64,000 nt of DNA, taken from assembly GCF_001870225.1 (NCBI RefSeq), contig NZ_CP017675.1, positions 1,251,796 to 1,315,795 of the forward strand. The letters run 5' to 3'. Below, in pieces: positions 54,718 through 62,741 of this stretch (positions are counted from its first letter, which is position 1; each line of letters begins with the position of its first letter). Below the pieces are notes generated by a model. It saw only the letters and a program-made list of their open reading frames with translations. It made no database searches and was not told the DNA's origin. This stretch comes from Gloeomargarita lithophora Alchichica-D10. GTDB taxonomy: Bacteria; Cyanobacteriota; Cyanobacteriia; Gloeomargaritales; Gloeomargaritaceae. A program made the translations under genes and the position numbers.

Positions 54718-56007
54718 TCAAGGTGTATTCTCCGGCACCGTCCCCTTGGGCAAATCCACAAACACCCGTTCCCCGCTTTGCAAGCCCTGCAAGACCTGGG
54801 TGTATTCATTCAAGGTCACCCCCAAAACCACGGATTGAAACTGGGGTTTCCCCTGGGCATCCGGCACCAGCACGCCGGTTTTGCCCCGCTCGGTCACCAC
54901 GGAAGCGGTCGGAATCGTCAGGGTTTGGGGCAATTTTTCCCCGATGAATACCACGTCAACATTCATCCCGGAACGCAGGCGGTTTTGCCCCGTGAGCAAC
55001 TGCACCCGCACCTCAAAGAAAGTAACATTTTGCTCCACCACCGCCTCCGGGGCAATCAAATTCACCCGCCCCTGGAAGTTCTCCCCTGGGTAGGCATCGG
55101 CTTGAATGGCCACCATTTGCCCCTGGCGTATCTGACTAATATCGGTTTCCGCCACGCGCGCAATCACTTCCAATTCACTCGCTAAAGCCACAATCGAACT
55201 GGAGGTCGCGGAAGACGTGGCCGAGGTGAAGCTACTGGGGGTGACAAACGCCCCCACGGAGGCATACTTCTGGGTGATGACCCCGGCGAAGGGTGCCCGA
55301 ATCACCGTATCGCTAATCTGCACATTGATAGTACTGAGTTGGGCTTGGGCGGCGGCCACCTGCGCCTGCGCCTGGGCAATGGCTTCAACTCTCGTGCCCG
55401 CTTCAAATAAATCCAACCGCCGTTGGGCTTCTTTCAAGGTCGCCTCGGCTGTCGCTTCCTCGGTAATGGCCGCGTCCAACGTATCCTGGGCAATCGCCCC
55501 CTGTGTCAGTAATTCCTGATTCCGTTGGCGACGCTGGCGAGCCAATTCATAGCGCGACCGAGCGGCGGCCACCTGCGCCCGCACCTGGGCAATTTCCTCC
55601 GGGCGGTTGCCCCGTTTTAGTTCCAGCAGCCGGGCTTCCGCCTGGGTTAAATTGGCCAGCGTTTGTTGCTTCCGGGCTTGCAATTCCGCATCATCCATCC
55701 GGGCAATCACCTGCCCCCGGCTCACCCGATCCCCCTGCTCCACATACAAAGCCACCAACTGCCCAGATACCTTCGGGCTGAGGTTCACCCGTTGATCCGG
55801 CTCCACCTTCCCACTGGCCGGAATGCGTACCGTTAAATCCCGGGCGGTCACCGGTACCGTTAATGTACTTAAATCCAATTGATTTCTCTGGCGGTTGTTA
55901 CCGACCCACACTGCCCCACCCACCAACAATAAAACCCCAACGCCAACAACCATCATCCACCGGGGAACGCCCTTTACGGTTTTACCAACCAAGCCAACGG
56001 GAGCCAT
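54718..56007 (-). CDS. HlyD/RND-type periplasmic adaptor protein
   Basis: 429 aa. N-terminal helix (WMMVVGVGVLLLVGGAVWVG), biotinyl-lipoyl-like halves (KVSGQLVALYVEQGDRVSRG and TVIRAPFAGVITQKYASVGA), a long alpha-hairpin with repeated QAQAQVAAAQAQL, and a beta-barrel end (RLRSGMNVDVVFIGEKLPQT). The adaptor of a tripartite efflux or MacA-like system; no pump gene is directly adjacent apart from the ABC-2 permease on the other strand. Confidence 0.92.
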   Translation of the reverse strand: MAPVGLVGKTVKGVPRWMMVVGVGVLLLVGGAVWVGNNRQRNQLDLSTLTVPVTARDLTVRIPASGKVEPDQRVNLSPKVSGQLVALYVEQGDRVSRGQVIARMDDAELQARKQQTLANLTQAEARLLELKRGNRPEEIAQVRAQVAAARSRYELARQRRQRNQELLTQGAIAQDTLDAAITEEATAEATLKEAQRRLDLFEAGTRVEAIAQAQAQVAAAQAQLSTINVQISDTVIRAPFAGVITQKYASVGAFVTPSSFTSATSSATSSSIVALASELEVIARVAETDISQIRQGQMVAIQADAYPGENFQGRVNLIAPEAVVEQNVTFFEVRVQLLTGQNRLRSGMNVDVVFIGEKLPQTLTIPTASVVTERGKTGVLVPDAQGKPQFQSVVLGVTLNEYTQVLQGLQSGERVFVDLPKGTVPENTP

Positions 56008-56073
56008 ATTAATGCCGGAAGTAAAGGATTCTTTAACAATTGTAAAGACTTTTTCCGGGCACTGGGGGTTCCG

Positions 56074-57249
56074 TCAGGCGGAGAGCGCATCGTGCAAAGC
56101 CGTGGCAATGGTCAGGTTGCCATCAGTAGGTAAGCGGGCGACGGATCGGGGGGGCAATGGCTCTAACCGCAAAAATTCCCAGGGGTGGGCGTAAAAATCC
56201 CCAACGGCAATCCCCCGATGATAGCAGTACATTTGCAATCCATTGAGCAATAAATCCGCTTCCGCAAACCCCTGTCGCTCCAAGGAATAGACCGGCACAC
56301 CCAAACGATAGGCTTCCGAGTAGGTGCTATAGCCGGGTTTGGTCACCACTCTGCCACACAAAAGCATCACATCCACCGGGCGATAGGCAGTCGCATGGCA
56401 AAGGTGCAGGTTGGGTAATGTAGGAGCCTGGGGGTCAAAGCTGAGAAAACACCAATCCGGGAATCGGGCTAAATCCCCGTAGGGAATCCCCTGCAATCCC
56501 AGGCCACCAAACGCCAGTAAAACCGTGCGTTCCGGCGGGGTAGAAATTTCTAGTTTTTGACGGATTATATCCACACTAAAACGGGGATTTTGTCCCGTTA
56601 AACCCACATCAACTATGTTTGGAAATCCAGACATTTCTTCACAAAAAGGCAAACGAAATAACCGCTGACAATAGCGATACCCTTGGGCATATTGAGCGGC
56701 CAGTTCTTGAAAATCTGCTCCCCAAGCCCGATAGATAAAATCCCAGCCAAAATTACTCGCCATTACACAGGGAATTCCAGCCTGTTGCGCCATCAAGCCC
56801 GCCATCGCCGGAATATCGGCAAAAATCAAATTCACTCCCTCTGCTTGCATATAATCAACTTCCTGATCAACTCGGGTCTTCGTTTCCCGTTGTAATGCCT
56901 CTAATGCGAACTGAGTTGCGGTTATATCCTGAAGCAAACTATAGCAATATGACACGAGTTACGAACGGAAATTCCGCAGAACCAAGGGCGGGGGATGCCC
57001 CCCTGCGACCGCTGTTCTAAATTCAAATAAGATTGCTATATCTTTTTGCACCACCCCCACATCCAAAGCAACTGGGCGATAATTAAATAGGTGATCCAAA
57101 TAACTTTGTAAAACCATTTGGGGGGTATTGGTAGCAATAGTTAATTGCATCTTGGGTTGCAGAGTAATTAATTCCTGAATCACCGCCAAGGTGCGGGTAA
57201 TGTGCCCTAACCCGTGTCCACTAAGGGCAATGTATAAGTGGGGTGACAT
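56074..57249 (-). pseudogene. Glycosyltransferase (GT-B, MurG-like) gene split by a MITE
   Basis: The N-terminal part (57249 inward, MSPHLYIALSGHGLGHITRT) has the glycine-rich donor loop. The C-terminal part (56955 inward) has LAFGGLGLQG and VVTKPGYSTYSEAYRLGVPV, a GT-B UDP-sugar site. A 101-bp MITE (56940-57040) separates them. The insert, net 99 bases, keeps the frame but adds one TAA (56959-56961). Deleting it rejoins ...VVQKD-SLLQDITATQFAL..., giving about 358 aa. Any product now would be two fragments, the second from GTG 56955. Confidence 0.85.
56940..57040. repeat. MITE family 1 copy interrupting a glycosyltransferase gene
   Basis: TATAGCAATATGACACG ... AAGATTGCTATA, essentially identical to 14804-14904. 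TA is duplicated at both ends. The near identity suggests recent movement. Confidence 0.9.
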
Positions 57250-57308
57250 GGGTGGTTGAGATTCTAGGGCTTAATCATCCAGAGTTTAGCAAAGTTGGTG
57301 CTTCTGAT

Positions 57309-57350
57309 CCGGGAGCGTTGCCCCGGCACTCTATTTTTAGAGGTGTCCTA
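57309..57350. repeat. MITE family 3 end at the holB stop
   Basis: Minus strand TAGGACACCTCTAAAAATAG with a short GC-rich remainder. The leading TAG is the holB stop codon. Confidence 0.55.
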
Positions 57351-58220
57351 GGGGTTCAGGTGATAAATCCGCATCCAAGTCACTTCCCAAACCAACTGGG
57401 GTTGGACATAATTCAATAGGGCTTGCCGGGTTTGTTCTAAAATCTGCACCAATTCCCGCCGTTGATACCGCTCCCAATAACACCATTGCAAATAGTCGGT
57501 CAACCACAGTTGCGCCGCCGGTTCTAGGGTTTGGGTGAGACGGCGAGCCAGTTCCAACGCCTGTGCTAACGAGTGGGGTAAGGCATTAAAAAGTGCAGGC
57601 AATTCGGGGGGGAGTTGTTGCCACTGTCGCCAATGGGCAATCGCCGCCCCAGGGGAACCACAAGCAAGAGCCAAGAGTTCAGGATTTTGCTCAATTTCCC
57701 CATAGTCTTGCTCGATCAGAACCGTACGCATTTGGTCGCTATCTAAGTTGCTAAAGGGAATGGTCTGGCAACGGGAACGAATCGTATTGAGCAATTCATC
57801 CGGGCGGTCAGCCAATAGAATTATGCGGCTATGACCGGGTTCTTCCAATGTCTTGAGGAGGGCATCCTGCGCCGGTTCATTTAAACATTGTGCCGCTTCA
57901 ATCACCACCAAAGAACGGTCACTTTGCCAGGGGGTACGCCCGACAAATTGGGTGATCTCCCGCACCTGCTCCAGGCGGATTTGGGCTGGGGTGACCCGAC
58001 CCGTATCCTGGGTTTTTTGCACCGGTGCCACCCACAATAGGTCGGGATGGTCGTTGGTTTTTCCCAGCAACCCCTGCGCCAAACAACGGGCTGTAAGGGC
58101 TTTACCCACCCCCGCCGGGCCTTGAAACAGGTAGGCGGGAGCCAAACGGTTTTGCGCCAACGCCCGTTCCAACAGCATCACCGCTAAAGTCTGCCCCCGC
58201 ACTGGGGTAAAGAAACTCAT
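57348..58220 (-). CDS. holB: DNA polymerase III delta-prime subunit
   Basis: Clamp-loader subunit. It has a P-loop-like FQGPAGVGKALTARCLAQGL, the sensor block LVVIEAAQCLNEPAQDALLKTLEEPGHSRIILL, and NTIRSRCQTIPF. The zinc-binding cysteines of many DnaX-like subunits are absent. 290 aa. The stop TAG is part of a MITE end. Confidence 0.9.
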   Translation of the reverse strand: MSFFTPVRGQTLAVMLLERALAQNRLAPAYLFQGPAGVGKALTARCLAQGLLGKTNDHPDLLWVAPVQKTQDTGRVTPAQIRLEQVREITQFVGRTPWQSDRSLVVIEAAQCLNEPAQDALLKTLEEPGHSRIILLADRPDELLNTIRSRCQTIPFSNLDSDQMRTVLIEQDYGEIEQNPELLALACGSPGAAIAHWRQWQQLPPELPALFNALPHSLAQALELARRLTQTLEPAAQLWLTDYLQWCYWERYQRRELVQILEQTRQALLNYVQPQLVWEVTWMRIYHLNP

Positions 58221-58287
58221 ACTTATCGGTCAAGCGGTACATTAACGCCCATAATAAAAGTATGAACTGGCACGTCAAGGGGTGAGC

Positions 58288-58983
58288 ATGACCACGAAAA
58301 TTTCCTTTGCACCAACGGATGAAGAATATCAACGGCTCACCGAACTCAAATCCGAAGTGGGGGGTTCCTGGAACGAAGTCCTGAGTTTTTTGCTGACCAA
58401 ATTGGGTGACCCACTGGCGCAGCCGACCCACAGTGGTTTGGCCGCCCTTGCCCAGGAACTCAATCTGCCCCCGGCCCAGGTGATTGACCTGCTGGTGTCT
58501 AGTTATCGCCAATCGCAAAGCGATAAGGGCAGTCCCGCCGGCAACACGTCTGAATTGACCCTAGATGTCCTGAAACTATCTACTTCCGACCGGGCTATTT
58601 TGGAGAAATTAATTTTTAATTCGGGGAAACCTTTTTTAGAATTGGTGAAATACGGCTTAATGCTCCAAATTCGCCCGGATGAATCCCCCTCTCCCCATAT
58701 TTTAACCGTGGAACAAGCCTTTGATCTCCTGGCGGGATTTAATGACCAAACTGCTGAAATTAACCATAAAATTTATATTGATATTGCCGTACTGGAAATG
58801 CAAGCCCAATGTGAACGCCGCACGGCGCAGGATTGGTATGTCGCCAACTTGGAACGGGTCAAAACTCATCACAAAAAACATGGCCTTTCCGAGGTAAACA
58901 ATCGCCTGCGGATGCGGACAGTGGGGCATGGATTTCATGGGGTAGAATGGGTGGATGGCATCTATCGAGAACGAAATATCTAA
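58288..58983 (+). CDS. Hypothetical protein coupled to a nucleotidyltransferase gene
   Basis: 231 aa from ATG 58288 (MTTKISFAPTDEEYQRLTEL); GTG 58282 is two codons earlier. The N-terminal segment (SWNEVLSFLLTKLG) and the middle (LAQELNLPPAQVIDLLVSSY) look like helical DNA-binding segments, but the family is not recognised. Its TAA overlaps the next ATG (TAATG). It could be a regulator or antidote for the next gene. Confidence 0.55.
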   Translation: MTTKISFAPTDEEYQRLTELKSEVGGSWNEVLSFLLTKLGDPLAQPTHSGLAALAQELNLPPAQVIDLLVSSYRQSQSDKGSPAGNTSELTLDVLKLSTSDRAILEKLIFNSGKPFLELVKYGLMLQIRPDESPSPHILTVEQAFDLLAGFNDQTAEINHKIYIDIAVLEMQAQCERRTAQDWYVANLERVKTHHKKHGLSEVNNRLRMRTVGHGFHGVEWVDGIYRERNI

Positions 58984-59582
58984 TGCTAACGTTCCAGGAA
59001 TTTTTAATGGCTGAACCTTTGCCATTAGCCCAGATACAGCAAACTATATTGGGGTTTTTGCAAGGTCGTCAGGATGTCGCTTTGTTTGGTGCTTACGCGG
59101 TAAATGCCCACGTTGCGGAAGCCCGCATGACTCAGGATGTGGATATTCTCGCTTTACAGGCGCAGGCATTCACAACCGCTCTGAACAATCATCTCCATCA
59201 GAAATTGCCTATTGCCGTGCGGGTACGAGAAATTAAGCCAGGACTGGCCTGGCGGATTTATCAGATACGCAAGCCTGAAAATCGGCATTTAGCTGATGTA
59301 CGTTCGGTAGCACAATTACCGGCAACTGAGTGGATTGGGAATATGCAGGTTTTAACCCCCCTCGAATTAGCTCTGAATAAACTGGTCGCTTATCATGCCC
59401 GGAGAAATCAACCGAAATCCGGAACCGATTGGCGCGATTTAACCCTATTGTTGTTACGTTTTCCTGAATTAAAGTGCCAGGTGTCCGAACGGTTGATCCA
59501 AGAAAATTACGAGCTGGAAATTCAGCAAACTTGGGCATCTATTGCGACCCTGGAATTGACCCAAGCGGATGATGGATACTAG
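58983..59582 (+). CDS. AbiEii/MNT-like nucleotidyltransferase
   Basis: 199 aa. VALFGAYAVNAHVAEARMTQDVDIL is the nucleotidyltransferase signature, with the DxD metal-binding residues. VLTPLELALNKLVAYHARRN is the helix typical of AbiEii-like toxins. ATG 58983 overlaps the previous stop; ATG 59007 is the alternative. The two-gene arrangement is compatible with a toxin-antitoxin or phage-defence module. purH starts three bases later. Confidence 0.65.
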   Translation: MLTFQEFLMAEPLPLAQIQQTILGFLQGRQDVALFGAYAVNAHVAEARMTQDVDILALQAQAFTTALNNHLHQKLPIAVRVREIKPGLAWRIYQIRKPENRHLADVRSVAQLPATEWIGNMQVLTPLELALNKLVAYHARRNQPKSGTDWRDLTLLLLRFPELKCQVSERLIQENYELEIQQTWASIATLELTQADDGY

Positions 59583-59585
59583 GCC

Positions 59586-61124
59586 ATGACTCCCAAAGCC
59601 CTATTGAGTGTCAGTGATAAAACCGGTTTGCTGGCCTTGGCGCAGGCGTTGGTGCAGGAATTTGGCTACGAACTACTGAGCAGTGGCGGCACGGCCAAGA
59701 TATTAAAAGCAGCGGGTTTACCCGTTATCCAGGTGTCGGATTATACGGGGTCACCGGAGATTTTGGGGGGGCGGGTAAAAACCTTACATCCCAAAATTCA
59801 TGGGGGCATTTTGGCACGGCGGGATGTGCCCCAGGATTTAGCGGATTTAGCACATTTAGGAATAGATTTAATTGATTTAGTCGTAGTGAATTTATATCCC
59901 TTTGGAGCAACGATTCACAAAGTCACCACGACCCATGAGCAGGCGATTGAACAGATTGATATTGGCGGGCCAGCTTTACTGCGAGCGGCGGCGAAAAATC
60001 ATGCCTTTGTTACGGTTTTGTGTACATCCAATCAATACCCGGATTATGTCGCCCATCTGCGGGCACACCAAGGACAAACCAGCCGGGAATTTCGCCAAGC
60101 CTGCGCCGCCCAAGCCTTTTCCCATACCAGCCAGTATGACCAGATGATTGCCACCTATCTCACCCCGGAAGCAAGCCGCTGGCCGGTGCATTGGGCGTGG
60201 CAGGGGACGCTCCAGCAACCCTTGCGCTACGGGGAAAATCCCCACCAACAGGCGGCCTGGTATCGCACCGGGGATGTGCCCACCGGCTGGTGTGCCGCCG
60301 AATTGCTCCAGGGGAAGGAATTAAGTTTTAACAATTTGGTGGATTTGGAGGCCGCCCGGCGCTTGGTCTGTGAATTTCCGGTGACCCAACCCACGGTGGC
60401 AATTATCAAACATACCAATCCCTGTGGCGTTGCTTGTGCCGATGATTTACTAACAGCGTACCAAAGGGCACTCCAGGCTGACCCGGTGTCGGCGTTTGGG
60501 GGGATTGTGGCGGTGAATCAACCCCTGGATGGGGCGACCGCCGAGGCGATGACGGCCTTGTTTTTGGAATGTATTGTGGCACCGGGCTGTAGTCAGGAAG
60601 CCCAGGATATTTTGCAACGCAAATCCAAGGTGCGGGTGTTGGTGTTTCCCAAATTGGGGGTAGCGCCAGGGGCAGAAGTGCGGCTGATTAGCGGGGGCTT
60701 TCTCGTGCAAACCCCGGATGTGGCGACCGTGCAACCGGAAACATGGCAGGTGGTTACCGCAAGAACGCCTACACCTACGGAACAGGCGGATTTACTGCTG
60801 GCCTGGCGGGTGGTCAAGGCGGTAAAATCCAACGCCATTGTCGTTGCCAAGGCGGGGGTCACCCTGGGCATCGGCGGTGGGCAGACCAACCGGGTCGGGG
60901 CGGTGGGTTTGGCGTTGGCGCAGGCGGGGGCAGGGGCGCAGGGGGCGGTACTGGCCAGCGATGGGTTTTTCCCCTTTGCCGATTCGGTTCTAGCGGCGGC
61001 GGCGGCGGGGATTGGGGCAATTGTGCAACCGGGGGGCAGTCTGCGGGATGGGGAGTCCATTCAGGCGGCCAATGAACGGGGGATGGCGATGCTATTCACC
61101 CATCAGCGGCATTTTTATCACTAG
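59586..61124 (+). CDS. purH: Bifunctional AICAR formyltransferase/IMP cyclohydrolase
   Basis: Last two steps of IMP synthesis. The N-terminal cyclohydrolase has SVSDKTGLLALAQALVQEFG and GGRVKTLHPKIHGGIL. The C-terminal formyltransferase has IIKHTNPCGVACADD and KSNAIVVAKAGVTLGIGGGQ. 512 aa, intact. Confidence 0.96.
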   Translation: MTPKALLSVSDKTGLLALAQALVQEFGYELLSSGGTAKILKAAGLPVIQVSDYTGSPEILGGRVKTLHPKIHGGILARRDVPQDLADLAHLGIDLIDLVVVNLYPFGATIHKVTTTHEQAIEQIDIGGPALLRAAAKNHAFVTVLCTSNQYPDYVAHLRAHQGQTSREFRQACAAQAFSHTSQYDQMIATYLTPEASRWPVHWAWQGTLQQPLRYGENPHQQAAWYRTGDVPTGWCAAELLQGKELSFNNLVDLEAARRLVCEFPVTQPTVAIIKHTNPCGVACADDLLTAYQRALQADPVSAFGGIVAVNQPLDGATAEAMTALFLECIVAPGCSQEAQDILQRKSKVRVLVFPKLGVAPGAEVRLISGGFLVQTPDVATVQPETWQVVTARTPTPTEQADLLLAWRVVKAVKSNAIVVAKAGVTLGIGGGQTNRVGAVGLALAQAGAGAQGAVLASDGFFPFADSVLAAAAAGIGAIVQPGGSLRDGESIQAANERGMAMLFTHQRHFYH

Positions 61125-61139
61125 GGGAATGTATCAGCC

Positions 61140-61820
61140 GTGCCATTACCCCCAGGGTTAATTGTCTCTTGCCAAGCGGAACCGGGCAGTCCCTTTGCTG
61201 GGGTGGCGTTTATCCAGGCGTTTGCCCAGGCCGCTGTGGTGGGGGGGGCGGGGGCGGTGCGCCTGTGTGGGGTGAGAAATGTCCAAGCCGTGCGCCCTCT
61301 GGTGAGCGTGCCCATTATTGGCCTGACCAAGCACCAGTACCCGGACGGGCGGGTGTTGATTACCGAGTCCCGCCGGGAGGTGGTGGATTTGGTCACCAGC
61401 GGGGCGGATGTGATTGCCGTAGATGCCACGACCCGCCGGCGCCCTGAGGGGATTACGGGGACAGAATTTGTACGCCAGTTGAAACAGGAATTTCCCGACC
61501 TGCTGGTGATGGCGGATGTGGATACCCTGGCGGCGGGGGTCAAAGCGGCGGCGGCGGGGGCGGATTATGTGGCCACGACCCTGGCGGGCTATACCCCGGA
61601 GACAGAATTTTTCGGCAATGATGCCCCAGATTTTGACCTGATTCGGCAACTTGCCCAGGCCGTTACCGTGCCCATCATCGCTGAGGGACGCATCCGTACC
61701 CCGATACAAGCCAGGCAAGCACTTGAGGCCGGTGCCTGCGGGGTGGTGGTGGGTTCGGCGATTACCCGGCCGGTGGATATTACCCGCTGGTTTGTACAGG
61801 CATTGGGGTCAAAATCTTGA
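61140..61820 (+). CDS. nanE: N-acetylmannosamine-6-phosphate 2-epimerase
   Basis: ManNAc-6-P to GlcNAc-6-P. TIM-barrel enzyme with SCQAEPGSPF, PIIGLTKHQYP, ADVDTLAAGVKAAAAGADYV and the catalytic Lys/Glu region IIAEGRIRTPIQARQALEAG. Start GTG 61140; 226 aa. Other sialic-acid genes are not seen here. A MITE begins 12 bases after its stop. Confidence 0.9.
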   Translation: MPLPPGLIVSCQAEPGSPFAGVAFIQAFAQAAVVGGAGAVRLCGVRNVQAVRPLVSVPIIGLTKHQYPDGRVLITESRREVVDLVTSGADVIAVDATTRRRPEGITGTEFVRQLKQEFPDLLVMADVDTLAAGVKAAAAGADYVATTLAGYTPETEFFGNDAPDFDLIRQLAQAVTVPIIAEGRIRTPIQARQALEAGACGVVVGSAITRPVDITRWFVQALGSKS

Positions 61821-61831
61821 ACCAGAAAATA

Positions 61832-61937
61832 TATAGCTAAACACGTAAAGGTTGACATAATAACATGGGTCGCAGGGCACCGCCCCGCATTGGTTTTCCG
61901 AAATCTTGAGACGACAACCTTACTCTACTTAGCTATA
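61832..61937. repeat. MITE family 2 copy
   Basis: 106 bp, nearly identical to 1582-1687 in the same orientation (ACACG for ACATG). First unit of the right-hand graveyard. Confidence 0.85.
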
Positions 61938-61951
61938 GCATCGAATTCACC

Positions 61952-62052
61952 TATAGCAATCCTAATTGGGTTTAGAATAGCGGTCGCAGGGGCACCGCCC
62001 CCGCCCTTGGTTCTGTGGAATTTCTGTTCGTAAATCGTGTCATATTGCTATA
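61952..62052. repeat. MITE family 1 copy (inverted) between 20-bp direct repeats
   Basis: 101 bp, TATAGCAATCC ... GTCATATTGCTATA. The string TATAGCATCGAATTCACCTA occurs just before it (61934-61953) and just after (62049-62068). Confidence 0.8.
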
Positions 62053-62068
62053 GCATCGAATTCACCTA

Positions 62069-62290
62069 GATTGTGTTGATCTTATGTAAGATAGAGAGGA
62101 ATATTTATTGAAAGAAGAGGATAAGTTTTGTTTCTTTAGATGAATACAGATGGCAGAAGATATTAGCTTTTTTGCAGACAGAAGATAGAGTCAATATTGG
62201 CAAAGAAGCAGGGTGTAAACGGTTTATTGAAGTAGTTTTATGGATGGCACGCTCTGGTGCTCCATGGCGTTATCTGCCGGAAGTACAGCC
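62069..62290 (+). mobile_element. IS5-family fragment, left end and start of orfA
   Basis: The end GATTGTGTTGATCTTATG follows TA. The code then reads SFVSLDEYRWQKILAFLQTE through WMARSGAPWRYLPE before breaking off. The usual ATG is replaced by ATA. This fragment shows the 4 bases missing in the copy at 943-2662. Confidence 0.75.
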
Positions 62291-62508
62291 TTTTCTATTT
62301 ATTAAGGGGTGCAATAACAACATTTGACAAACCAACTTTGAAAGAACGAAGCATTAAGTAGTAATAAAGACACTTTTACAATTTGATGTATCTGATTATC
62401 TTCTGAATTAGAAAACTGTCGGATAACATGCTATGGCTATGTCCTGCGGACACGCTACGCAAGCTACAGCAATATGACAGGATTGACAAACAGAAATTCC
62501 CCAGAACT
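62291..62508. other. Intergenic with short repeat and MITE 1 fragment
   Basis: No gene is seen. The short repeat ATGGCTATGTCCTGCGGACACGC lies near 62432-62455, and a family 1 end (CAGCAATATGACAGGATTGA) at 62468-62487 is cut by the MITE at 62509. Confidence 0.5.
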
Positions 62509-62611
62509 ATAGCTAAACAGGGTAACCTTGTCGTCACAAAATTCCCTAAAAACCAGGGCGGGGCGTTGCCCTCCGCCCCAAATTAGGTCAACCTTTGCGT
62601 GTTTAGCTATA
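62509..62611. repeat. MITE family 2 copy (inverted, diverged)
   Basis: TATAGCTAAACAGGG ... GTGTTTAGCTATA, with core AGGGCGGGGCGTTGCCC. Inserted in a family 1 copy. Confidence 0.75.
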
Positions 62612-62656
62612 GATACGGGAGTGGTGCCCCTGCGACCTATTTTTAGAAGTGTCCTA
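62612..62656. repeat. MITE family 3 fragment
   Basis: GGTGCCCCTGCGACC and ATTTTTAGAAGTGTCCT, the right half only, directly joined to the family 2 end. Confidence 0.55.
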
Positions 62657-62741
62657 TTGTCCGAATTATCCTATGTGGACAGGGCTACTATCGTTTGCTA
62701 TTATTGTTGGGTTAGCAAATTTTTTTCAATTATAGAATGTT

